A program made the translations under genes and the position numbers. Of a stretch of DNA of 64,000 nucleotides, positions 34,001 to 41,540 are shown in pieces (positions within the stretch are counted from its first letter, which is position 1; each line of letters starts with the position of its first letter). A model generated the notes under the pieces. It searched no databases. It worked only from the letters and a program-made list of their open reading frames with translations, and had not been told where the DNA came from. The stretch spans positions 156,780 to 220,779 of the forward strand of contig CAMFEK010000001.1 in the NCBI GenBank assembly GCA_945949395.1, given 5' to 3'. The stretch is from an uncultured Clostridia bacterium. Its GTDB lineage: Bacteria > Bacillota > Clostridia > Christensenellales > Borkfalkiaceae.

Positions 34001-34377
34001 ACGCCCTTTTGGACAGGGAAAAGTGCGAGCGCATTCTCGCTCTTCCCCTTTTGAAGTCACTCAACGGCGACACGCTGTATAAGGAGCGGAAATTCATCGT
34101 GAACTTCCCCGCGAATGCCTACGACGCGGAGGAGGAAAGCTCCGACCCCGTCCTGTATCAGGGCGCCATCGATTTGCTCGCGATCGGGAAAGGTGGCGTC
34201 ACGCTCGTGGATTATAAGTATTCCGTCAAGACGAAGGAAGAGATTCTCCGACATTATCTGCCGCAGATACGACTGTATCGCGACGCGGTGGCAAAGCTCA
34301 TGCGCATTTCGCCTGAAAGTATCCGAGCGGTGATTTTGAATATCTATCGGGAGGAGGAGATATTCGTCAATCTTTGA
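31006..34377 (+). CDS. addA: AddA helicase-nuclease subunit
   Basis: A 1123-residue UvrD/Rep-type 3'-5' helicase with a C-terminal PD-(D/E)XK nuclease. Helicase motifs in order: Walker A SASAGSGKT (residues about 23-31), Walker B IFVDEYQD (about 383), VGDKKQAIYSFRGG, TIHKSKGLEYPVVILP (about 770) and LYVALTRAK (about 845). The nuclease core is in YQGAIDLLAIGKGGVTLVDYKYS near residues 1050-1072. It works with AddB in double-strand break repair. AAGGAGG within the end of addB and the 8-nt overlap indicate coupled translation. Confidence 0.96.
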   Translation: MADIQLTKEQQEAISRKGKVIVSASAGSGKTFVMIRRLIDAILNGLGMQEFLAVTFTTKATESMVDKLRAALIQAINCSQSEAEKAVLKQKLAELPLADISTIHAFCSRLIKRYFYEIEVGDDFSVASKEDAEGKRIYDEAMTDLLESAYESPDENFSLLLKVFRSRDGVKGVRDAISEVYDKLRSDCSYRERLQEGGYYTEQSFQEACNTLLFSWKDEVAEYRAALNELSGRMFQAPPDCFEVYDAIDKALLLVEEETDIFALAQAVLPNKPTKSSKRKGISEEQKAFRDEINVLKDEVFKFIEKKVLNLGLLDYETELARYLESGKIVRALYSYVEKFDDIYSARKQKRLKLDYNDLEHYALRLLEKPQVLSAVREKYKMIFVDEYQDVNPTQERIISAIGGEEIFLVGDKKQAIYSFRGGKARYFTQKEGEYGEGNLLLSANFRSGKKILDFVNEVFVPVMTKERADIDYAAAPMRGGERYGDRAGVVKIHVCQKEKEEKEELSDIYRIEEHGDAWKNNRSAVGDKVLSLIRACVSAPAADEMSRTEEYFTWFDVDEGREKRVSYGDIAILVRSINTDSVKKMISYLVENGVPVTSLSEINVCDYPEVQMLVGILQTLDNPESDVPLCTALLSPVGGLQENDLAKIRIFGNRMGEEGRLPFRRLAEAYSAQAEDSTAEKLRVFYNRIALLKKKTYLYTAAEVLGELLSAYGIEVQLLSKPNGKNRMARVNRFLSECGADNVHDFLKRLKAIGYRVFYTENNGENSVKVLTIHKSKGLEYPVVILPLDKPFHTERGDLLFDDDLGFVAKYYDFENMKKQKTVLFRGVERRLKRAQVSDELNVLYVALTRAKYALHLVLSKEPERTFSYSNFSDFISPELAEKYRGEIPSLQTPRRLRDILPLVGCYEELAALSAVYEKPYAYPVGKNLAVKSSASSLMRAMQEEEYYPTRHPFSEGNEGKTSNRIGTAYHAFLEHADFSKTKGEYERLASVLEKEDYALLDREKCERILALPLLKSLNGDTLYKERKFIVNFPANAYDAEEESSDPVLYQGAIDLLAIGKGGVTLVDYKYSVKTKEEILRHYLPQIRLYRDAVAKLMRISPESIRAVILNIYREEEIFVNL

Positions 34378-34446
34378 CAAAATCACAAAAGAAAAGTAAA
34401 AAACCGCCCTTTGGAATGTGATAGACTGACCAAAAGGTGGTTTTTT

Positions 34447-35082
34447 ATGGCTGTATTTTCAAAAATGTCCTCTCTTATAGACGAGTTGCCCGATTACGTT
34501 TTTTATTTTTTACCCATCGCGATCTGGTTTTTCTTCGCCCTCTCTTATTTTTTCTCGAATAAAAAGGCGGGAATGGTCTATTTTTTCTCCCTGATACATA
34601 CGCTCCTTGGTTCTCTTTTTTTGTTGAAGTTTCCCTTGCAGGAAGCCTTGCTCGCCTTCGCGCTCTCCCTGTTTTTTTCGCTCTGTTTCCTGCCGTTCGG
34701 GAGGATCACGCGAAAAAAGCGGGAGAAAAAGAGCAGGCAAGATCCCGTGACCGCCTTCAACGAGGAGTTTTTAAGGAGCGAACTCCCTGTAAAGCAGGAG
34801 CCGCATAAGCCGCAAAAGATACTCGTCGGCGGCGAGAACATGGCGTCCGGCGAGGACGTGTATTCCTTGGAAAAGGAAAAGGTCAACCTCAATCACGCCA
34901 TCGGCGTAGCGCTTCAGCTAAAGCGCGCCAACCTGAACGTGGCCGACAGGTTGGAAACGGACGGTATCTATAAGACGCTCTCCCTCTATCGCGCGAAAAA
35001 CGATTTGAGCAGAGAGGAGGCGGACACGCTGAACGGGTACCTATCCACCCTCCTTAAACTGATGGCGAAATATTCTCTTTAA
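34447..35082 (+). CDS. Membrane protein of unknown function
   Basis: A 211-residue protein with three hydrophobic segments in the first 90 residues (about 18-37, 43-62 and 66-85). A basic stretch (RITRKKREKKSR) follows, then a soluble, mostly helical C-terminal half with a high charge content. The positive-inside rule puts the C-terminal half in the cytoplasm. I do not recognise the family. AAGGTGG precedes ATG 34447. It lies 70 nt after addA, and a terminator follows directly, so it may be co-transcribed with addBA. Confidence 0.7.
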   Translation: MAVFSKMSSLIDELPDYVFYFLPIAIWFFFALSYFFSNKKAGMVYFFSLIHTLLGSLFLLKFPLQEALLAFALSLFFSLCFLPFGRITRKKREKKSRQDPVTAFNEEFLRSELPVKQEPHKPQKILVGGENMASGEDVYSLEKEKVNLNHAIGVALQLKRANLNVADRLETDGIYKTLSLYRAKNDLSREEADTLNGYLSTLLKLMAKYSL

Positions 35083-35084
35083 TA

Positions 35085-35115
35085 AAAAAGCTCTCTTCAT
35101 AAAGAGAGCTTTTTG
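35085..35115. terminator. Two-way terminator
   Basis: AAAAAGCTCTCTT / AAGAGAGCTTTTT hairpin with A and T runs on both sides, between two convergent genes. Confidence 0.85.
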
Positions 35116-35724
35116 TTAGTTCTTGAACAGGACGTCGCATTTTACGTAGTTGCGGAAGAAGGGTTTCAGATCGGCAAAGAGCTGTTCCTTGCTGTAATCC
35201 TCATTGTGGGAGAGCCAGCGCGTGACGAGTTTCACGCAACCGCCCGTGATGAAGGCGGCGGAGTAGGGCAGGGGGAGATACAGATGTTTTCCCTCGGAAA
35301 GTTTTTCCAAAAATCTTTCCATATTCTCCTGCATGCTGTTAAAGAGAATATTCGAGGCGAGCACGTCTTCCTGCAAAGCGATCTTTTTCAGGATCGTTCT
35401 GTTTTCGTCGCAGAAATCGATCACGTTCTCCACGAGCGTCTCGCAGTACGCCGCCACGGAAGTTTCAAGGGGGGAGATCTTTTGCACCTTGCTCAAAATT
35501 TCCCTTTGAATATTCTTGACGCAGTCGCCAAAGAGATCGTACTTGTCCGAATAATGCTTGTAGAAGGTCATGCGGTTGATCATCGCCCTCTCGCAGATCT
35601 CCTGCACGGTGATGCCGTCGAGGGGTTTTTCCTCCAGCAGCTCGAAGAGCGCGTTGCATAGAAATTTTTGCGTCTTTAATACCCGTAAGTCGATTTTTTT
35701 GTTTTCCGTTTGGATTCTTGCCAT
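35116..35724 (-). CDS. TetR/AcrR-family transcriptional regulator
   Basis: A 202-residue protein. The N-terminal TetR domain is plain: QEICERAMINRMTFYKHYSDKYDLF (about residues 38-62). The C-terminal domain, with GGCVKLVTRWL, resembles TetR_C DhaS-like regulators. The ligand and target are unknown; the phosphoesterase gene 195 bp away on the other strand is a possible but unsupported target. ATG 35724 with GAGGT at proper spacing is preferred to ATG 35745, which lies too close to its AAAGG. Confidence 0.86.
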   Translation of the reverse strand: MARIQTENKKIDLRVLKTQKFLCNALFELLEEKPLDGITVQEICERAMINRMTFYKHYSDKYDLFGDCVKNIQREILSKVQKISPLETSVAAYCETLVENVIDFCDENRTILKKIALQEDVLASNILFNSMQENMERFLEKLSEGKHLYLPLPYSAAFITGGCVKLVTRWLSHNEDYSKEQLFADLKPFFRNYVKCDVLFKN

Positions 35725-35782
35725 GTTCTTTACCTCGATTTTCATCCTTTTGCGTGTGACGAATGATTCTGATACGATAAAC

Positions 35783-35811
35783 ATAATACCATATAAACAG
35801 ATATTTGTCAA
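35783..35811 (-). promoter_or_regulatory. Promoter of the TetR gene at 35116-35724
   Basis: TTGACA (35811-35806), 17-bp spacer, TATTAT (35788-35783) on the minus strand. Confidence 0.8.
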
Positions 35812-35904
35812 TATAACTAAATCATTTCTCCGCCCTGTTTTTTCATCTCTTTGATTTTGAAGGGGAAAAAGTGAGAAAAAGTCCTTTTCAAATGCAAAAA
35901 TATA

Positions 35905-35913
35905 TGCTAAAAT
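35905..35913 (+). promoter_or_regulatory. Extended -10 promoter of the phosphoesterase gene
   Basis: TG-C-TAAAAT (35905-35913) with a weak -35, TTTTCA (35885-35890), spaced 17 bp. The ATG at 35920 follows after exactly 6 nt, so the mRNA should be leaderless. Confidence 0.68.
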
Positions 35914-35919
35914 AAAGAT

Positions 35920-36615
35920 ATGAATATTTACGCCGTCAGCGACCTGCACCTGTCGGGCAGGTGCAACAAACCTATGAATATTTTCGGCGAAGGCTGGGAA
36001 GGACACCTTGACAAGATCAAGGAGAGCTGGAACGCCCTCGTGTCGGACGACGATATCGTGCTCGTCTGCGGCGATATCAGTTGGGCGATGAAGTTGGAGG
36101 ACGCTCTATACGACCTCAACGCCCTAAAGGGCTTGAAGGGAAAAAAGGTGTTCTGCCGCGGCAATCACGATTACTGGTGGAACGGCATTTCCAGGCTCCG
36201 CCAAAGCGCGCCCGACGACAGCTTTTATTTTTTGCAGAACGATTGCGTAAAGTTTGAAAACGTCATTTTGGCGGGCTCCCGCGGTTGGTGCTGCCCCGGC
36301 AGCGCGGATTTCACCGAGCGGGACGATAAGTTGTATAAGCGGGAGGCGCTCCGCTTTTCCCTCGCCTTTCAGCAGGCGGAGCAGATGAGAGGGGAAGGGG
36401 ATAGGCTGCTCGTCATGATTCATTACCCGCCCTTCAACTTAAAGCGGGAGAAAAATCTCTTTACCGACCTGTTTGAAAAACACGGGGTGGAAAAGGTGGT
36501 TTTCGGGCACGTTCACGGCTCCTATTATTTTCCGCTGAAAACGGAGATGGACGGGATAGAATACCTTTTGTCCTCTTGCGACAAACTTGGATTCCGCCTC
36601 GTCAAGATCCTTTGA
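35920..36615 (+). CDS. Calcineurin-like metallophosphoesterase
   Basis: A 231-residue enzyme with all five metal-binding blocks of the family: SDLHL, GDISWAMKLED, GNHDYWW, HYPPFN and GHVHGSYY. These bind two metal ions that activate water for phosphoester cleavage. The size and motifs resemble the YkuE/MPE group of small cytoplasmic phosphoesterases; the substrate is unknown. There is no ribosome binding site before the ATG, which is 6 nt from an extended -10 box. Confidence 0.9.
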   Translation: MNIYAVSDLHLSGRCNKPMNIFGEGWEGHLDKIKESWNALVSDDDIVLVCGDISWAMKLEDALYDLNALKGLKGKKVFCRGNHDYWWNGISRLRQSAPDDSFYFLQNDCVKFENVILAGSRGWCCPGSADFTERDDKLYKREALRFSLAFQQAEQMRGEGDRLLVMIHYPPFNLKREKNLFTDLFEKHGVEKVVFGHVHGSYYFPLKTEMDGIEYLLSSCDKLGFRLVKIL

Positions 36616-36666
36616 AAAAAGCCTTGTTTGCGCGGCAAGAAATAACGGTTTTTCCCCGTCAAACGA

Positions 36667-36695
36667 TTTACAAACGAAAAAAAACGTGTTATAAT
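36667..36695 (+). promoter_or_regulatory. Promoter of the pyr operon
   Basis: TTTACA (36667-36672), 17-bp spacer, TATAAT (36690-36695). Transcription should start near 36702, leaving a leader of about 120 nt before pyrR. Confidence 0.82.
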
Positions 36696-36728
36696 GAAAT
36701 CATCTTAAAGACGGTACCGTGATGCCGA

Positions 36729-36800
36729 CAAGACGATTTTCAGGGAAAAGAGTAAAAGAAACGAGTAAAAGTCTTGCACGCGGTGCAGGACTTATTTTTT
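36729..36800 (+). promoter_or_regulatory. Attenuator-like leader of the pyr operon
   Basis: An intrinsic terminator, AAGTCTTGCAC / GTGCAGGACTT (36769-36779 / 36783-36793) then six T, ends 23 nt before the pyrR start. Its 5' arm can instead pair with upstream sequence: CAAGAC (36729-36734) with GTCTTG (36771-36776) and TTTT (36737-36740) with AAAA (36767-36770). The two structures exclude each other, as in PyrR-controlled attenuation. I do not see a good match to the Bacillus PyrR-binding loop. Confidence 0.65.
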
Positions 36801-36822
36801 GAGAAAAACGGAGGAAAAGACC

Positions 36823-37356
36823 TTGCCTGTTTTAATGGACAAAGATCGCATCGCGCGAACGCTTACGAGACTTTCCAAGGAGATCGGGGAGTCGAACGGC
36901 GGTTTTGAAAACGTGGTATTACTGGGAATCAAACGTGGCGGAGAAGTGGTTGCCGAACGTTTGCAGCATTTGATTTTCCGCGAGGAGGGCGTTTTGCTCC
37001 CTGCGGCGGGTATCGATATCGGGCTGCATCGCGACGACCTCGTTTCCGCTTTTTTCGTGCCGCAAGCCGTCGTCAATAAGATTCCCTTTTCCGTGGAAGG
37101 GAAAACGGTCGTTTTGTGCGACGATATTCTCTACACGGGCAGAACGGTGCGCGCCGCCATCGAGACCATCTTCAAGGAGCTGGGCAGACCGTCTAAAATT
37201 CAGCTTTTGGAGCTCGTGGACAGGGGCGGCAGAGAGCTGCCCATTCGCGCGGACTTCGTCGGCAAAAACGTGCCCTCTTCCTCGAGGGAATACGTCAAGG
37301 TAAACTTTACGGAACTCGGAGCGGAAGAAGATTCCCTCACGATCGAGAAAAAATAA
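36823..37356 (+). CDS. pyrR: PyrR regulator / uracil phosphoribosyltransferase
   Basis: A 177-residue PRT-fold protein. The PRPP motif is VVLCDDILYTGRTVRAA, and GIKRGGEVVAERL, with the Arg-rich RELPIRADFVGKNVPSS, is typical of PyrR. In Firmicutes PyrR senses UMP/UTP and binds pyr mRNA to cause attenuation. I use a TTG start (36823) because GGAGG lies 8 nt ahead and this aligns with the usual N-terminus; ATG 36835 lacks a ribosome binding site. It is the first gene of pyrRBCFKDE and follows a terminator-like leader. Confidence 0.93.
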   Translation: MPVLMDKDRIARTLTRLSKEIGESNGGFENVVLLGIKRGGEVVAERLQHLIFREEGVLLPAAGIDIGLHRDDLVSAFFVPQAVVNKIPFSVEGKTVVLCDDILYTGRTVRAAIETIFKELGRPSKIQLLELVDRGGRELPIRADFVGKNVPSSSREYVKVNFTELGAEEDSLTIEKK

Positions 37357-37369
37357 TCAGGGAGGAGCT

Positions 37370-38299
37370 ATGTTACAGAGCAAAGACTTGGTCGGGCTCA
37401 TCGAGACGAGCCGCGAGGAGATCGTGGAAATTCTCGACACCGCCGCCAACATGAAAAAACTTTTGAAACAGGGCATCAAAAAACTTCCCCACTTACAGGG
37501 AAAGACGGTGACCATTCTCTTCTACGAGAACAGCACGAGAACGAGAACGAGCTTCGAGCTCGCAGCAAAGTATCTCGGCGCCACCACCATCAACATCTCC
37601 GCGGATTCCTCCTCGGTCAAAAAGGGGGAAACGCTCATCGACACGGGCAAGACGCTCGACGCCATGCAAAACGACTTTATCGTCATGCGCCACCCCATGG
37701 CGGGCGCCCCTCACTTTTTGAGCAGACACGTCAAGGCGGGCGTCGTCAACGGGGGGGACGGCATGAACGAGCACCCCACGCAGGCGCTCCTGGATATGTG
37801 CACCATGCGCGAACACTTCGGTCATATCGAGGGCTTGAAGGTCGCCATTTTGGGGGATATCAAACATTCGAGAGTGGCAAAGAGCAATTTGGTCGGCTTG
37901 CGCAAGCTGGGGGCGGAAGTGAGAATGTACGCGCCCGAAACGCTCATTCCCAAAGAGATCGATAAAATGGGGGCAAAGCTGTGCTCCTCACGCGAAGAGG
38001 CGGTAGAGGGCGCCGACGTCGTGATGGGACTTCGCATTCAGCTCGAACGCCAGCAGGCGGGCGCCTTCCCCTCCCTCAACGAATACGCGGAATTTTACGG
38101 CGTGAACGAGAGAATCCTCTCCTTGGCGGCGAAAAACTCCGTCGTCATGCACCCCGGTCCCGTCAACCGCGGCGTGGAGCTGACGAGCTCCGTCATCGAC
38201 GGGAGCAATTCCCTCATCGACGATCAGGTTTTGAGCGGCGTCGCCGTTCGTATGGCAATCCTCTTCCTGCTCACGCAGCGGGCGAACAAAATCGGTTAA
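37370..38299 (+). CDS. pyrB: Aspartate carbamoyltransferase catalytic subunit
   Basis: A 309-residue enzyme joining carbamoyl phosphate and aspartate, the first committed step of pyrimidine synthesis. The carbamoyl-phosphate motif STRTRTSFE is near residue 55, followed by EHPTQALLDM, the aspartate-site region MHPGPVNRGVEL, and GLRIQLERQ. No regulatory subunit (PyrI) is present, as in most Firmicutes. GGAGG precedes the ATG; 13 nt follow pyrR. Confidence 0.97.
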   Translation: MLQSKDLVGLIETSREEIVEILDTAANMKKLLKQGIKKLPHLQGKTVTILFYENSTRTRTSFELAAKYLGATTINISADSSSVKKGETLIDTGKTLDAMQNDFIVMRHPMAGAPHFLSRHVKAGVVNGGDGMNEHPTQALLDMCTMREHFGHIEGLKVAILGDIKHSRVAKSNLVGLRKLGAEVRMYAPETLIPKEIDKMGAKLCSSREEAVEGADVVMGLRIQLERQQAGAFPSLNEYAEFYGVNERILSLAAKNSVVMHPGPVNRGVELTSSVIDGSNSLIDDQVLSGVAVRMAILFLLTQRANKIG

Positions 38300-38317
38300 T
38301 CAGTAAGGAGAAAGAAT

Positions 38318-39580
38318 ATGATCATTAAAAACGGCAACGTAGTATTGAAGGACAGCGTGGTAAAAGCGGATATTCTCGTCAAAGACGGGCGTATCGCCCG
38401 TATCGGCGAAAATCTTTTAGGGCAGGACGAAAAAGTTCTCGACGCGAGCGGCAAATACGTGTTCCCCGGACTCATCGATATGCACGTGCATCTGCGCGAG
38501 CCGGGGTTTGAGTATAAGGAGGATATCGAGAGCGGCTCCAAGGCTGCGGTAAAGGGCGGATTCACGCAGGTCTGCTGTATGCCCAACACCTCTCCCGTCA
38601 TGGACAATAAGGTGGTCGTCAGCTACGTCAAGACGCGGGCGAAGGAAGTAAACCTTTGCAAGGTTCACCCCATCGGCGCCATCACCAAGGGCGAAAAGGG
38701 GGAAACGCTCGCCGACATCGGCGAGATGAAAAAGGCGGGCGCCGTCGCCATCTCCGACGACGGCAGAGACGTAAAGAGCTCCCGCCTCATGCGCCTCGCC
38801 ATGGAATACGCCTCGGGTTTTGATATGAAATGCCTCTGCCATTGCGAGGATTTGGAACTCGTCGACGGCGGTAGCGTCAACGAGGGGTACAACTCCACCC
38901 TCACGGGCTTGAAGGGGATTCCCCGCGCGGCGGAGGACGTGATGATCGCGAGGAACATTCTCATCGCGCAGAGCCTCAACGTGCCCGTGCACATCTGCCA
39001 CGTCTCCACCTATTCGGGCGTGCAGATCATTCGCGACGCGAAACGGGGCGGCGCCATGGTCACGGCGGAGACCTGTCCCCATTACTATGCGGTGAACGAC
39101 GATATCATCACCTCGTTCGATCAAAATACCAAGGTCAACCCGCCCATTCGCGAGGAAAGAGACCGCCTCGCCATTTTAGAGGGCTTGAAGGACGGCACCA
39201 TCGACTGTATCGTCACCGACCACGCGCCCCATCACGTAAACGACAAGAGCGTGGAATATTCCCTCGCGGCGTTCGGCATCAGCGGCATCGAAACCTCGTT
39301 TGCCTTCGCCGTCACCTATCTGTATAAGACGGGCGTCCTCACGCTCAACGAGATCGCCGACAAGATGAGCTATTCTCCCGCGCGCATCTTAAATCTCGAA
39401 GGGGGCGAAATCAAGGAGGGCGGCGTCGCCGACCTCATGATCGCCGATCTCGACGAGGAATACGAAATCGATAGCAAAACCTTCCTCTCCCGCGGCAAAA
39501 ATACCCCCTTCAACGGGTATCGCGTGAGCGGTAAAGTGCTTTTCACCATCGTGGACGGCGAAATCAAATATCAGGCATAA
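38318..39580 (+). CDS. pyrC: Dihydroorotase
   Basis: A 420-residue class I dihydroorotase that cyclises carbamoyl-aspartate. The metal motif DMHVHLREPG, a second metal His region (GAITKGEKG, VHICHVSTYSGV), and DHAPHH with the catalytic Asp are present. The glycine-rich end resembles the amidohydrolase C-terminal beta domain. AAGGAG precedes the ATG and the gap to pyrB is 18 nt. Confidence 0.97.
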   Translation: MIIKNGNVVLKDSVVKADILVKDGRIARIGENLLGQDEKVLDASGKYVFPGLIDMHVHLREPGFEYKEDIESGSKAAVKGGFTQVCCMPNTSPVMDNKVVVSYVKTRAKEVNLCKVHPIGAITKGEKGETLADIGEMKKAGAVAISDDGRDVKSSRLMRLAMEYASGFDMKCLCHCEDLELVDGGSVNEGYNSTLTGLKGIPRAAEDVMIARNILIAQSLNVPVHICHVSTYSGVQIIRDAKRGGAMVTAETCPHYYAVNDDIITSFDQNTKVNPPIREERDRLAILEGLKDGTIDCIVTDHAPHHVNDKSVEYSLAAFGISGIETSFAFAVTYLYKTGVLTLNEIADKMSYSPARILNLEGGEIKEGGVADLMIADLDEEYEIDSKTFLSRGKNTPFNGYRVSGKVLFTIVDGEIKYQA

Positions 39581-39604
39581 ACAAGAGAAAGGAAGTGAAA
39601 AAAT

Positions 39605-40510
39605 ATGACAGACCGTTTAATTGACAAGATCATCGAAATGCAGAACCCCACCTGTGTGGGCTTGGACACCGTGCTCGACTATCTCCCCGATGAGATGAAA
39701 GCGGAGATCAAAGACTTTAAGTCTGCCGCCGAGGGGATTTTAGAGTTTAACAAGAACATCATCGACCATATCTGCGACGTGGCGCCCGCCGTCAAGGTGC
39801 AGATCGCCTGCTACGAAATGTACGGCGAATACGGTTTCAAGTGCTACCGCGACACCGTCCGCTACGCCAAACAAAAGGGACTTTTCGTCATCGCCGACGC
39901 CAAGCGCAACGACATCGGCAGCACCGCGGGGTTTTACGCGACTTCCTTCCTCGGCAGGACGGCTGTCGGCGGGGAAGAGCTCCCTTCCGTGGAATCCGAT
40001 TATCTCACCGTCAACGGCTACCTCGGTTCGGACGGCATTCTTCCCTTCGTGGAACAATGCAAGGCGAACGATAAGGGAATTTTCGTGCTCGTCAAGACGT
40101 CCAACCCCTCGAGCGGCGAATTTCAGAACGTGATGCTCAAAAACGGCAAAATGGTCTACGAATATATGGGCGAGCTCGTGGAAAAGTGGGGGGATGGCAC
40201 CGTCGGGAACTACGGTTTCTCCTCCGTCGGCGCCGTCGTCGGCGCTACGCATCCCGAAGAGGCGGCTATTCTGCGCAAGGAAATGGGGCATACCTTCTTT
40301 TTGATCCCCGGCTACGGCGCGCAGGGCGGCAGCGCGAAGATGCTCCGTTGCTGTTTCGATTCCCGCGGTCTCGGCGGCATCGTCAACAATTCCCGCGGCA
40401 TTATCTGCGCCTATCAAAAGAAGGGCGGCACCTATTTCGACGCGGCGCGCAGGGCGGCGGTGGAGATGCAGAGGGATTTGTCCTCCACCATCGGCAAAAT
40501 GAGTAAGTAA
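39605..40510 (+). CDS. pyrF: Orotidine 5'-phosphate decarboxylase (type 2)
   Basis: A 301-residue enzyme, longer than type 1 PyrF, that makes UMP. The catalytic D-x-K-x-x-D motif is in ADAKRNDIGST near residue 100. LIPGYGAQGGSA is the phosphate-binding part and NNSRGIICAY is typical of type 2. AGGAAGTG precedes the ATG. It is followed by 274 bp of repeats before pyrK instead of the tight spacing seen elsewhere in the operon. Confidence 0.95.
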   Translation: MTDRLIDKIIEMQNPTCVGLDTVLDYLPDEMKAEIKDFKSAAEGILEFNKNIIDHICDVAPAVKVQIACYEMYGEYGFKCYRDTVRYAKQKGLFVIADAKRNDIGSTAGFYATSFLGRTAVGGEELPSVESDYLTVNGYLGSDGILPFVEQCKANDKGIFVLVKTSNPSSGEFQNVMLKNGKMVYEYMGELVEKWGDGTVGNYGFSSVGAVVGATHPEEAAILRKEMGHTFFLIPGYGAQGGSAKMLRCCFDSRGLGGIVNNSRGIICAYQKKGGTYFDAARRAAVEMQRDLSSTIGKMSK

Positions 40511-40511
40511 A

Positions 40512-40600
40512 CGATGATTCTACTTCGCAATGCTTTGTTGCGCTGCGTTTTCCTCGGTCGCGTACGATAGAGTACGTTCCCGTCGGAAAGCCTCGCGCGC
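40512..40600 (+). repeat. 89-bp intergenic repeat, copy A
   Basis: Nearly identical to copy B at 40648-40736, with about six differences in 89 bp. The differences cluster in and beside the loop of an internal hairpin, CGTAC...GTACG, while both stem arms are kept. It also holds CGCAA / TTGCG. The pattern (folding unit, stem conserved, loop variable, between genes) is that of a REP or MITE-like element. Confidence 0.85.
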
Positions 40601-40647
40601 CTCGCCTTGCTTGTATCCTGCATCGTTTACGGCAGGACGAGGAAAAG

Positions 40648-40736
40648 CGATGATTCTACTTCGCAATGCTTTGTTGCGCTGCGTTTTCCTCGGTCACGTA
40701 CGGGTAAGTACGCTCCCGTCGGAAAGCCTCGCGCGC
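40648..40736 (+). repeat. 89-bp intergenic repeat, copy B
   Basis: Second copy in direct orientation, 47 bp after copy A. It is followed by an AACGAATCGTTGCG inverted repeat, then the ribosome binding site of pyrK. The element therefore lies inside the pyr mRNA if the operon is transcribed through. Confidence 0.85.
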
Positions 40737-40784
40737 AACGAATCGTTGCGTCGGAAACAGAAAAAATAGAGTAAAAAGGAAATT

Positions 40785-41540
40785 ATGAAAGAATATCAGG
40801 CAATCGTAACGGCATGTAAGCCGCTCACGGCAAACGTACAGGCGCTCACCTTCGATATCGGGGAGCGGGCTGTCGTGCGCCCCGGACAGTTTTTGAATAT
40901 CTCCACGGGCAACGAGATGAACCTTCTGCGCCGTCCCATCGCCATTTGCAAGGCGGAGGGCAGCGAGATCACCGTCTGTTTCCAGATCAAGGGCAGCGGC
41001 ACCGCGAGCCTTGCCAAGGCGAAGAGGGGAGACGTCCTCTCCGTCCTTCTCCCCTTGGGCAACGGTTTCTACGCGTCCGAACGGGAGAAAAAGATCGCCC
41101 TGATCGGCGGCGGCGTGGGCGTGTTTCCCATGATCTCCTGCATACGCGCGTACTGTGAGAAAAAGCAAGTGTACTCCTACATCGGGTTCCGCAACAAGGA
41201 CGCCGTCTGTATGGAGGAGGAAATAGAAAAAAGTACGCAATACACTATCGTCACGGACGACGGTTCCTACGGTCTTCACAAAAACGCCGTGCAGGCGTTC
41301 GCGGACGATTTTGAACGGAATACGCCCGACGTCGTATTTGCCTGCGGTCCCACCCCCATGCTCAAGGCGTTGCAGTCCTTCATGGCGGAAAAGAATATCC
41401 CCTGTTATCTCTCGTTAGAGGAGAGAATGGGCTGCGGCATAGGCGCTTGCCTCGTCTGCGTGTGCACCCTCACGGGCGGCGAACACGCGAGGGTCTGTAA
41501 AGACGGACCCGTATTCAACGCAAAGGAGGTCTTACTCTGA
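40785..41540 (+). CDS. pyrK: Dihydroorotate dehydrogenase electron-transfer subunit
   Basis: A 251-residue ferredoxin-reductase family protein that passes electrons from PyrD flavin to NAD through FAD and a [2Fe-2S] cluster. The FAD motif is LLRRPIAI, the NAD site is GGGVGVFP, and the cluster ligands are in ERMGCGIGACLVCVC and RVCKDGP (four Cys). AAAGGA precedes the ATG. The TGA stop overlaps the ATG of pyrD. Confidence 0.96.
   Translation: MKEYQAIVTACKPLTANVQALTFDIGERAVVRPGQFLNISTGNEMNLLRRPIAICKAEGSEITVCFQIKGSGTASLAKAKRGDVLSVLLPLGNGFYASEREKKIALIGGGVGVFPMISCIRAYCEKKQVYSYIGFRNKDAVCMEEEIEKSTQYTIVTDDGSYGLHKNAVQAFADDFERNTPDVVFACGPTPMLKALQSFMAEKNIPCYLSLEERMGCGIGACLVCVCTLTGGEHARVCKDGPVFNAKEVLL

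Noticed and set aside
40512-40736. Insertion sequence remnant
   Set aside because: No transposase coding fragment or terminal inverted repeat with target duplication is visible; only a short folded repeat.
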